Shown here piece after piece: positions 31,374 through 38,488 of a DNA stretch of 64,000 bases. Positions within the stretch are counted from its first letter, which is position 1; each line of letters opens with the position of its first letter. The stretch spans positions 62,001 through 126,000 of the forward strand of contig NZ_MDET01000002.1 of NCBI RefSeq assembly GCF_002075885.1, in the 5' to 3' direction. This stretch comes from Manganibacter manganicus. Lineage in GTDB: Bacteria; Pseudomonadota; Alphaproteobacteria; Rhizobiales; Rhizobiaceae. The notes under the pieces were generated by a model, which made no database searches, had not been told where the DNA came from, and worked only from the letters and a program-made list of their open reading frames with translations. The position numbers and the translations under genes were made by a program.

Positions 31374-31456
31374 GACGTTTACCCAGATTGTTCGCCGCGA
31401 TTGCGGGTCGGCGCGCGGTTTCATAGTTATGTCCTGCTGGCGAACGGGGACAGGCA

Positions 31457-32467
31457 ATGAAAATCGACGCGGCCGCTTTTGAAAATTATCGGAAGGCACT
31501 GCCCGGCAGGTCCGGCTTGCCGCGCCTGTTGACCGGCACGGCCGTCATCGTCGCCTTCTGGGCGGTCGCGACGGTGGCCGTGCTGTTCGGCGGTGTCTAT
31601 GCCGTCTCGAGCCGCTGGGTGCCGGATGACTGGGTTCTGGCTGGCGGCGGTCGGCCACAGGACATACACACCTTCATCGCCTCGCCCGTCGGCATTCTCA
31701 CTGCCCTGCTTTCCTTTGCCGGCATCTGGGTCGGCACATGGATCGTCATGCGCGGACTTTACCGCACGCCTCTTGACGTGCTCTTCGGCAATGGCCGCCG
31801 CATCGCCTGGACCGGTTTTTTCAAGGGATTGGCAGCGGTGTTCATCACGTCGCTGTTTTCCGAATTGCTGTTCTATGCCATGGAGCCCGAGATCGAGCGC
31901 GGCACGATCGACTTTTCGGTTTGGGTGGCCATGCTGGTTCCCGTCGCCGCTCTGGTCCTCCTGCAGACCTCGGCGGAGGAACTCCTGTTTCGCGGCTACC
32001 TGACGCGGGGTCTCGCCGCCCGCTGCCGCAACCCGCTCGTCTGGGGCCTGCTGCCGCTTCTGGCATTTGCCGTGCTGCACTGGAGTCCGTCCTCGAGCCT
32101 GGCAATCAATGCCAGCGTGATTTTATCCATTGCGGCTTTCGCGCTTGTTCTGACGCTGACCGTTTATGCCACCGGCAATCTCGGCGCCGCCTTCGGCGCG
32201 CATCTCGGCAACAATCTGTTCGGCTTCCTGCTGATCTCGCATCAGGAAAACTATAACGCCTTCGCCCTGTTCAGTGCCCGGCCGCTGGAAAGTGCCGGCT
32301 GGTCACTCTCCGACGCCGTGGTCATCTCCGGCATCGGCCTTGCCTCCTGCCTTTTGACGGCATTGCTTCTGCTGCATCCGCGCTCGCCATTGAGGCTGAC
32401 CCCGGATCGCGGCCGGCAAGATTGCCGGGCGCCGGATGAGGTCATCTCGTCCTCGGCCGCGGCCTGA
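31457..32467 (+). CDS. CPBP family intramembrane metalloprotease
   Basis: A 336-residue integral membrane protein with about eight hydrophobic segments. The Abi/CPBP (Rce1-like) motif EELLFRGYL lies near residue 178, followed by the second motif with histidine (FAVLHWSPSSS) and a third HLGNNLFGF. These residues form the intramembrane active site. Bacterial members are implicated in peptide maturation or self-immunity, but the substrate here is unknown. A GGGGACAGG ribosome site precedes 31457. It converges on DUF2270. Confidence 0.87.
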   Translation: MKIDAAAFENYRKALPGRSGLPRLLTGTAVIVAFWAVATVAVLFGGVYAVSSRWVPDDWVLAGGGRPQDIHTFIASPVGILTALLSFAGIWVGTWIVMRGLYRTPLDVLFGNGRRIAWTGFFKGLAAVFITSLFSELLFYAMEPEIERGTIDFSVWVAMLVPVAALVLLQTSAEELLFRGYLTRGLAARCRNPLVWGLLPLLAFAVLHWSPSSSLAINASVILSIAAFALVLTLTVYATGNLGAAFGAHLGNNLFGFLLISHQENYNAFALFSARPLESAGWSLSDAVVISGIGLASCLLTALLLLHPRSPLRLTPDRGRQDCRAPDEVISSSAAA

Positions 32468-32477
32468 AGCCGGCTCG

Positions 32478-33179
32478 TCACACATGCACCTGGCCGAAAC
32501 CGCTTTCATCGTCGTCGCCCCTATGCGCATGCAGCGCAGCAAACAGTAGCCAGAGATAAAACGCCGTCACGACCGCCAGCACCGCCCAGCCGGGGATCGA
32601 GCCGAGATTGGCGTTCGACACCGCCTCATGCAGTGATTGGGCTATGGAAAGGCTGCTGCCTTCCTGCTGCGATTTCGGCGTCGAGATCTTCAGTCCCCAG
32701 GCAAGCAGCAGGATCAGGAACAGCCAGATATAATTGCGTTTCAGCCGCCGCGACAGCGCCTCGCCATAGGAGATGAAGAAATTGGGCTCGCGCAGGTTCT
32801 GGCCGAGCACATGCGTCCAGTTGGCGGAAAAATCCTCGGCCGGAGAAAATATCTGCGCGAAATAATGCCGTTCGAGCTGGCGCACACGGAAGCGATAGAC
32901 GTCGAAGAAGCGGTAGCGCCGCGCCTCGATCATCAGCAGCAGATAGATCAGCAGCATGGCGAACAGAAGCACGCCATGATGCGCCGACGACGAGGATAGC
33001 GACACCGACAGCAGTGCCGCGACAACGGTGATCGCCCAGTTCGACGTGCGGTCGATGCGGTCGCGCCAGCCGGCCATGCGCGCCAGTTCGGCGCGGTAAT
33101 AGTGAACCACCGCGGTGACCGTCTCGGAGTGGCTTTCCGGCATCGGCGACTTCAGGATTTCGGCTTTGCTCCCCGGCAT
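32478..33179 (-). CDS. DUF2270 membrane protein
   Basis: A 233-residue inner-membrane protein of the DUF2270 family. Two adjacent hydrophobic helices near residues 45-85 are followed by the charged conserved block IEARRYRFFDVYRFRVRQLE. A helix near residue 163 and a final helix near residue 205 complete it. The start at 33179 (MPGSKAEILK) is chosen over 33260, which adds a basic leader overlapping the ffh promoter region. The function is unknown. It diverges from ffh. Confidence 0.8.
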   Translation of the reverse strand: MPGSKAEILKSPMPESHSETVTAVVHYYRAELARMAGWRDRIDRTSNWAITVVAALLSVSLSSSSAHHGVLLFAMLLIYLLLMIEARRYRFFDVYRFRVRQLERHYFAQIFSPAEDFSANWTHVLGQNLREPNFFISYGEALSRRLKRNYIWLFLILLLAWGLKISTPKSQQEGSSLSIAQSLHEAVSNANLGSIPGWAVLAVVTAFYLWLLFAALHAHRGDDDESGFGQVHV

Positions 33180-33243
33180 GGCGCGACCCTTTGCTTCAAT
33201 GGCTCCACTATACGCCCGATCCATGCTTTTTCGCCGGTTTGCC

Positions 33244-33481
33244 TTGACTCTTTCATGCATTTCCTGTCTAGAAGCCGCGAATTCTCGCGACGAGTTGAAC
33301 TCCGAGCACGCTGACCGGGACCCCTAGAGGTGTAAATCGATCCCGGAGGCCAACACCCGGCAGCGCCATGCGCCCCCGGGTGCTTTTCGGCTTTGGGCAT
33401 TGCCCATGCGGCTTTTGCTTGGACCTTCGGCGCAAAGGCACTACGTCTCGGGCCTGACGGTTCGAGAATGAAGGAAGACGA
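33244..33481 (+). promoter_or_regulatory. ffh promoter candidate and long structured 5' leader
   Basis: TTGACT (33244-33249) and TCTAGA (33267-33272) are 17 bases apart and could be -35 and -10 boxes, giving a leader of about 200 bases. Within it CACCCGG (33354-33360) pairs with CCGGGTG (33376-33382), followed by CTTTTC. That may be an attenuator-like hairpin. No ORF explains the region. Promoter and leader are predicted by eye. Confidence 0.45.
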
Positions 33482-35074
33482 ATGTTCGAGAGCTTACAGG
33501 AACGCCTAGGCTCCATATTGAACGGCCTGACCGGCCGTGGCGCGTTGTCGGAGGCGGATGTCTCTGCGGCATTGCGCGAAGTGCGTCGTGCGCTTCTGGA
33601 AGCCGACGTGGCGCTGGAGGTCGTGCGCGCCTTCACCGACAAGGTGCGTGAGAAAGCCGTTGGCGCGGCTGTTCTGAAGTCGATCAAGCCCGGCCAGATG
33701 GTGGTCAAGATCGTCCATGACGAGCTTGTTTCCATGCTCGGCGAGGAAGGTGTGGCGATCGACCTCAATGCGCCGTCTCCGGTTGTTTTGATGATGGTCG
33801 GCCTGCAGGGCTCCGGCAAGACCACCACCAGCGCCAAGATCGCCAAACGCCTTGTCGAGCGCCAGGGCAAGAAGGTGCTGATGGCCTCGCTCGACACGCG
33901 GCGGCCTGCCGCGCAGGAGCAGTTGCGTCAGCTCGGCGAGCAGGTGAGTGTCGCCACGCTTCCCATCGTCGCCGGACAGTCGCCGGTGGATATCGCCAAA
34001 CGCTCTGTCCAGGCGGCGAAGCTCGGCGGCCATGACGTCGTCATCCTCGACACCGCCGGCCGCACCCATATCGACGAGCCGCTGATGGTCGAGATGGCCG
34101 AAATCAAGGCGGCCTCGAACCCGCATGAGATCCTGCTGGTCGCCGACAGCCTGACCGGCCAGGACGCGGTGAACCTGGCCCGCAATTTCGATGAGCGCGT
34201 CGGCATCAGCGGCCTCGTGCTCACCCGCATGGATGGCGATGGCCGCGGCGGTGCGGCGCTTTCGATGCGCGCCGTCACCGGCAAGCCGATCAAGCTGATC
34301 GGCACCGGCGAAAAGATGGACGCGCTGGAGGAATTCCACCCCAAGCGCATCGCCGACCGCATCCTCGGCATGGGCGACATCGTCTCGCTGGTCGAGAAGG
34401 CCGCCGAAACCATCGACGCGGAAAAAGCCGCGGCGATGGCGAAGAAGATGCAGTCGGGCAAGTTCGACCTGAACGACCTTGCCGACCAGCTTGGCCAGAT
34501 GCAGAAGATGGGCGGCATGGGCGGCATCATGGGTCTGATGCCCGGCATGGGCAAGATGAAGGACCAGATGGCCGCCGCCGGGTTGGACGACAAGATGTTC
34601 GGCCGCCAACTCGCCATCATCTCCTCGATGACGAAGAAGGAGCGGGCCAACCCCGACATTCTGAAGCACAGCCGCAAGAAGCGCATCGCCGCCGGCTCCG
34701 GCACCGATGCCGCCGAGATCAACAAGCTGCTCAAGATGCACCGCGGCATGGCCGACATGATGAAAGCCATGGGCGGCAAGGGCAAAGGCGGCGGCATGAT
34801 GCGATCCATGATGGGCGGCCTTGCTTCGAAGATGGGCATGGGCGGTCTTGGTGGTGCGATGGGCGGTCCAATGGGTGGAGGAATGCCCGACCTTTCCAGG
34901 ATGGATCCCAAGCAGCTTGAGGCGCTGAAGAAGCAGGCCGAAGCGGCAGGCCTTGGCAATGGCTTGCCGGGCGGTCTTCCGAGCCTGGGGAGCGGAGGGC
35001 TTCCCGGTTTGCCCGGCGGCATGAAGCTTCCCGGCCTTGGCGGCGGCCTGCCGAGACCGGGCAAGAAGAAGTGA
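33482..35074 (+). CDS. ffh: signal recognition particle protein Ffh
   Basis: SRP54 GTPase of 530 residues that binds signal sequences and the SRP RNA and hands ribosomes to FtsY. The N domain is followed by the G domain with P-loop GLQGSGKTT near residue 107 and DTAGR near residue 190. The M domain is very Met/Gly-rich, and its C-terminus is a long Gly/Pro/Met low-complexity tail with repeated GMGG and GLPG units. That tail is longer than in E. coli and typical of rhizobia. It is followed 7 bases later by chorismate mutase. Confidence 0.97.
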   Translation: MFESLQERLGSILNGLTGRGALSEADVSAALREVRRALLEADVALEVVRAFTDKVREKAVGAAVLKSIKPGQMVVKIVHDELVSMLGEEGVAIDLNAPSPVVLMMVGLQGSGKTTTSAKIAKRLVERQGKKVLMASLDTRRPAAQEQLRQLGEQVSVATLPIVAGQSPVDIAKRSVQAAKLGGHDVVILDTAGRTHIDEPLMVEMAEIKAASNPHEILLVADSLTGQDAVNLARNFDERVGISGLVLTRMDGDGRGGAALSMRAVTGKPIKLIGTGEKMDALEEFHPKRIADRILGMGDIVSLVEKAAETIDAEKAAAMAKKMQSGKFDLNDLADQLGQMQKMGGMGGIMGLMPGMGKMKDQMAAAGLDDKMFGRQLAIISSMTKKERANPDILKHSRKKRIAAGSGTDAAEINKLLKMHRGMADMMKAMGGKGKGGGMMRSMMGGLASKMGMGGLGGAMGGPMGGGMPDLSRMDPKQLEALKKQAEAAGLGNGLPGGLPSLGSGGLPGLPGGMKLPGLGGGLPRPGKKK

Positions 35075-35081
35075 GAGGCGA

Positions 35082-35396
35082 ATGGACGAAGTGAAGGACA
35101 TGGAAGCCGCGAAATCGGTTCTTGCCGGCTATCGCGCCTCGATCGACAATATCGACGCCGCCCTCATTCACATGCTGGCCGAGCGTTTTCGCTGCACCAA
35201 GGCGGTCGGCCTGTTGAAGGCCACGCACGGCCTGCCGCCTGCCGACCCGTCCAGAGAAGCCCAGCAGATCGAGCGGCTGCGCAAGCTCGCGCACGACGCC
35301 CATCTCGATCCGGACTTTGCGGAGAAATTCCTCAACTTCGTGGTCAAGGAAGTGATCCGGCACCACGAGCAGATCGCCGCCGAAAACGGCGGATGA
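35082..35396 (+). CDS. chorismate mutase (AroQ class)
   Basis: A 104-residue all-alpha chorismate mutase, converting chorismate to prephenate for Phe/Tyr synthesis. The pattern RASIDNIDAALIHMLAERF near residue 15, with the following RCTKAVGLLKATHGLPPADPSRE, matches monofunctional AroQ proteins. The conserved Arg, Lys and Glu/Gln positions of the active site are present. The start at 35082 (MDEVKDMEAA) follows ffh by 7 bases. rpsP follows after 73 bases. The ffh-CM-rpsP order is conserved in Hyphomicrobiales. Confidence 0.9.
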   Translation: MDEVKDMEAAKSVLAGYRASIDNIDAALIHMLAERFRCTKAVGLLKATHGLPPADPSREAQQIERLRKLAHDAHLDPDFAEKFLNFVVKEVIRHHEQIAAENGG

Positions 35397-35469
35397 ACGA
35401 AACGCCGGCTCAAACCGATGAAAGCCGGCAATACCAACCCCCCAATCATGGAAATCCAGGAGATACAAA

Positions 35470-35865
35470 ATGGCATTGAAGATCAGACTGGCCCGCGCGG
35501 GCTCCAAGAAGCGCCCTTACTATCAGATCGTCGTGGCCGACTCGCGCTCGCCGCGTGACGGCCGCTTCATCGAGCAGATCGGTTTCTGGAACCCGCAGCT
35601 TCCGAAGGATGGCGAGCGCGTCAAGGTCGATGAGGATCGCGTCAAGCATTGGCTCGGCCACGGCGCCCAGCCGACCGATCGCGTACTGCGCTTCCTCGAT
35701 GCCGCCGGTCTCGCCAAGCGCGAAGCCCGCTCGAACCCGAAGAAGGCAGAGCCCGGCAAGAAGGCGCAGGAGCGTGCCGCCCTTGTGAAGAAGGCACAGG
35801 AAGACGCCGCAGCCGCCATCGCGGCCGCGTCGGCGCCGGTGGAAGAGGCGCCCGCCTCGGAATAA
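35470..35865 (+). CDS. rpsP: 30S ribosomal protein S16
   Basis: Ribosomal small-subunit protein of 131 residues. The core is [24 protein letters not shown], and [10 protein letters not shown] follows. The alphaproteobacterial C-terminal extension rich in Ala, Lys and Glu makes it longer than the ~82-residue E. coli protein. AGGAG precedes the ATG. A strong terminator follows. The usual next genes rimM, trmD and rplS are not present in this window. Confidence 0.97.
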   Translation: MALKIRLARAGSKKRPYYQIVVADSRSPRDGRFIEQIGFWNPQLPKDGERVKVDEDRVKHWLGHGAQPTDRVLRFLDAAGLAKREARSNPKKAEPGKKAQERAALVKKAQEDAAAAIAAASAPVEEAPASE

Positions 35866-35894
35866 GGCCGCTACGGCTCCGCTGATTGAGAAGG

Positions 35895-35930
35895 AAGACG
35901 CCCGGCGCACCCGCCTGGGCGTCTTTTGTT
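35895..35930 (+). terminator. Intrinsic terminator after rpsP
   Basis: AAGACGCCC (35895-35903) pairs with GGGCGTCTT (35917-35925), with additional GGCG/CGCC pairing toward the loop, followed by TTTTGTTTT. It ends the ffh-chorismate mutase-rpsP transcript. Confidence 0.9.
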
Positions 35931-35938
35931 TTCGCTAT

Positions 35939-36253
35939 TCAGTAGCGATAGTAGCGATCACGATGGTGACGGCGATAATAACGGCTTCTGTCGTAGTGAC
36001 GCGGGCAACGGGCCTCATAGATTCGTCCACGCCGATCACGATAGCGGCATTCGCCCCGCTCGCTGGCATTGCCGATAAGCGCACCGCCGACGGCGCCGAT
36101 CGCACCGCCGATCACCGCGCCTTCCACTGGATCTCCGGCCACTGCGCTGCCGATGGCAGCGCCGCCAAGACCACCGATTGCCGCGCCCTGTTCGGTTTGC
36201 GAACACGCGCCAAGCGGCAACAACAATGCCGCCAATATGACAAATTTCTTCAT
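35939..36253 (-). CDS. glycine-zipper lipoprotein
   Basis: A 104-residue predicted lipoprotein. The signal ends with lipobox LGAC (Cys17). A double glycine-zipper segment follows (GAAIGGLGGAAIGSAVAGD and GAVIGGAIGAVGGALIG), able to insert in the outer membrane as a helical hairpin. The C-terminal tail is very rich in Arg, Tyr and His. This matches small glycine-zipper 2TM-domain proteins common in rhizobia. Exact direct repeats lie in its upstream region. The function is unknown. Confidence 0.82.
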   Translation of the reverse strand: MKKFVILAALLLPLGACSQTEQGAAIGGLGGAAIGSAVAGDPVEGAVIGGAIGAVGGALIGNASERGECRYRDRRGRIYEARCPRHYDRSRYYRRHHRDRYYRY

Positions 36254-36293
36254 TGTCGCTCCTCCGAAAGCGGGGTGTGCAAACCGCCCGCCG

Positions 36294-36354
36294 TCGAATA
36301 ACGAACGAAATCGTTTTTCGATCCACGAAGCGAAACCATTATCGAATAACGAAC
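36294..36354 (-). promoter_or_regulatory. Exact 13-bp direct repeats upstream of the glycine-zipper gene
   Basis: TCGAATAACGAAC occurs at 36294-36306 and again at 36342-36354, exactly 48 bases apart, with a related GAAATCGTTTTTCGATC palindrome between them. All lie in the 144-base gap upstream of the glycine-zipper lipoprotein start. Spacing near a multiple of the helical turn would suit a regulator binding one face. The regulator is unknown. Confidence 0.4.
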
Positions 36355-36397
36355 TGACAGCCGCCCGGATCGCGGGGCCGGTGCAGGCACGCGGCGC

Positions 36398-36853
36398 CTA
36401 TCGGCGCACATAGAGAAGGTCCGGCAATCCTTCCTCATTGGCTAGGCCGCTTCTTGAGGCCGCGACGCGAAAGCCGTGGCGCTCGTAGAACCGCCGCGCG
36501 CCGGCATTTGCCTGGAAACAATAGAGCTTCGCCTCGCCCATGCCTCCCGTCGCCTGTTCCAGCAGTCGACTGCCGATGCCCTGGTCCGTCCAGTCCGGCG
36601 CCAGATAAAACTGGTCGATCCAGCTTTCCTTGACGGCGATAAAGCCGACGATGGCACCCTCGGCTTCCGCGACCGTCACCGCCTGATGCGGCAGGACAAT
36701 GTCGCGGATGAAGGCCAGATCCTCCTGCGGTGTGTGAAGGACAGGCATCCAGCCATGCGAGGACAGCGAGGCCCGCAGCACCCCCGCGATTGCCTCGGCA
36801 TCGGCTGCCCCGGCCGCACGAAAGCGGATTTCGGCAGACTTGCTATCGGCCAT
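36398..36853 (-). CDS. GNAT family N-acetyltransferase
   Basis: A 151-residue GNAT-fold acetyltransferase. After MADSKSAEIRFRAAGAADAE, the acetyl-CoA loop DQGIGSRLLEQA is near residue 100, followed by CFQANAGARRFYERHGF, the common fold signature. The substrate is unknown. The start at 36853 is preferred over 36883 because it begins at the usual fold boundary. It lies on the same strand as asd, 184 bases downstream of it, and upstream of the glycine-zipper lipoprotein. Confidence 0.85.
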   Translation of the reverse strand: MADSKSAEIRFRAAGAADAEAIAGVLRASLSSHGWMPVLHTPQEDLAFIRDIVLPHQAVTVAEAEGAIVGFIAVKESWIDQFYLAPDWTDQGIGSRLLEQATGGMGEAKLYCFQANAGARRFYERHGFRVAASRSGLANEEGLPDLLYVRR

Positions 36854-37036
36854 CGACAGAACGGCCGAAGGCAAAGCCCGCAAGCGCGGACCGCCGCTTA
36901 TCCGGCGCCCGCGCGGAGATCAGCGAGCAGAGCGCGCGCTCGGCCGTGAGCTGAAAACCGCCAAAGGCCGCAACCGCGACCGCGCGTCGCGCCCCGTCCG
37001 GAGCGAGCCGCGAAGCGGCGACAGCGTGAGGACAGA

Positions 37037-38071
37037 TCAAGCCGCCTGCTTCTTGGGCTGGATCAGGCCGCGCGCGATCAGCAACTCGGCGATCTGCACC
37101 GCATTGAGCGCAGCGCCCTTGCGCAGATTGTCCGAAACGATCCACAGATTGAGGCCGTTGTCGATCGTCTGGTCCTCGCGGATGCGCGAAATATAAGTGG
37201 CGTCTTCGCCGGCGCTTTCGATCGGCGTGATGTAGCCGCCATCCTCATGCTTGTCGATGACTAGGCAGCCGGGCGCTTCGCGCAATATCTCACGCGCCTC
37301 GTCGGCGGTGATCGGCTTTTCGAACTCGATGTTGACGGCCTCGGAATGGCCGATGAACACCGGCACGCGCACGCAGGTGGCGGTGAGCTTGATCTTGGGG
37401 TCGAGCATCTTCTTGGTCTCGGCCACCATCTTCCACTCTTCCTTGGTCGAACCATCTTCCATGAAGACGTCGATATGCGGGATGACGTTGAAGGCGATGC
37501 GCTTGGTGAACTTCTTGGCTTCGACCGGATCGGCGACGAACACGGCGCGTGTCTGCGTGAACAGCTCGTCCATGCCTTCCTTGCCGGCGCCAGACACCGA
37601 CTGATAGGTGGAAACGACGATGCGCTTGATGGTGGCCGCATCATGCAGCGGCTTCAGCGCCACCAGGAGTTGGGCGGTGGAGCAGTTGGGGTTGGCGATG
37701 ATGTTCTTCTTCGTGAACCCCTCGACGGCGTCCGGATTCACCTCCGGCACGATCAGCGGCACGTCCGGATCGGTGCGGAAGGCTGAGGAATTGTCGATGA
37801 CGACGCAGCCCTGCTTGCCGATCTTCGGCGACCATTCCTTCGAGACGTTGCCGCCAGCCGACATGATGGCGATGTCGGTGTCGGAGAAATCATAGGTGTC
37901 GAGCGCCTTGACCTTGAGCGTCTTGTCGCCGAACGACACTTCCGTGCCCTGGCTGCGGCGCGAGGCGAGCGCCACGATTTCGCTGACCGGAAAACCGCGC
38001 TCGTCCAGAATATTGAGCATTTCGCGGCCCACATTTCCCGTGGCGCCGACAACTGCTACCTTGAATACCAT
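37037..38071 (-). CDS. asd: aspartate-semialdehyde dehydrogenase
   Basis: Reduces aspartyl phosphate to aspartate semialdehyde, the branch point to lysine/DAP, methionine and threonine. It is 344 residues. The NADP motif VVGATGNVGREM is at residues 7-18, the catalytic cysteine lies in NPNCSTAQ near residue 130, and GHSEAVNIEFE near residue 240 carries a substrate-binding segment. The length is standard. It feeds the DapF step encoded at 6634. It is minus-strand, with the DEAD-box helicase divergent. Confidence 0.96.
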   Translation of the reverse strand: MVFKVAVVGATGNVGREMLNILDERGFPVSEIVALASRRSQGTEVSFGDKTLKVKALDTYDFSDTDIAIMSAGGNVSKEWSPKIGKQGCVVIDNSSAFRTDPDVPLIVPEVNPDAVEGFTKKNIIANPNCSTAQLLVALKPLHDAATIKRIVVSTYQSVSGAGKEGMDELFTQTRAVFVADPVEAKKFTKRIAFNVIPHIDVFMEDGSTKEEWKMVAETKKMLDPKIKLTATCVRVPVFIGHSEAVNIEFEKPITADEAREILREAPGCLVIDKHEDGGYITPIESAGEDATYISRIREDQTIDNGLNLWIVSDNLRKGAALNAVQIAELLIARGLIQPKKQAA

Positions 38072-38488
38072 CTCAGATCACTCCTGCCCTCTCCGCTCAT
38101 TTGCTGGAACGCCCGCCGGCCCGCGGGCTCCGCTCCCCGGCCAGACCCGGGAGAGGGTGAGCAGGCCAAGGGACGTCAGACCGTAGTGGTCGTTTTTTTG
38201 GCCGTGGTTTTGGTGGAACGGGAATGCACGCAACCCTGCCCCGACATCATGCCGGGAGCGTTGTACGCCAGAAATGCCATCAAGAGGGCGCGCATGGGAA
38301 GGGCAACCTGTTCGGGCCGGCTTTTACGCGCTTTGTAGAAAGAGTCAATCGGGCGCGCCCTGTACATTGGCGGCGGCGCGAAGTAGGAACGGCAAAGATC
38401 GTTTGGCCTGCGGCCCGTCCGGCCCGGCATTGCGTGGCGATGGATGACCCGTGGCCGGCAGGCGAAAGCAGAATTCCGAAAGACGAAA
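38072..38488. other. Intergenic region between divergent asd and the DEAD-box helicase
   Basis: This 417-base gap has no well-supported gene. It contains one short minus-strand ORF (38176-38295, listed separately), a T-rich stretch around 38190-38215 and a GC-rich run near 38100-38160. Promoters for asd and the helicase must lie here. I found no clear -35/-10 pair or hairpin with T-run. Confidence 0.4.
38176..38295 (-). CDS. possible small protein with Thr/Lys-rich tail
   Basis: A 39-codon ORF on the asd strand encodes a short hydrophobic start (MRALLMAFLAYNAPGMMSG), a single cysteine and a low-complexity tail of Thr and Lys. It ends 104 bases before the asd start. No strong ribosome site is visible, and I recognise no family. 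The signal-like start and non-shadow position make it worth recording. It could equally be chance coding. Confidence 0.25.
   Translation of the reverse strand: MRALLMAFLAYNAPGMMSGQGCVHSRSTKTTAKKTTTTV

Noticed and set aside
33506..35101. 531-codon minus-strand ORF antisense to ffh (and 33928-35064)
   Set aside because: Composition mirrors the Gly/Met-rich ffh sequence; no independent features.
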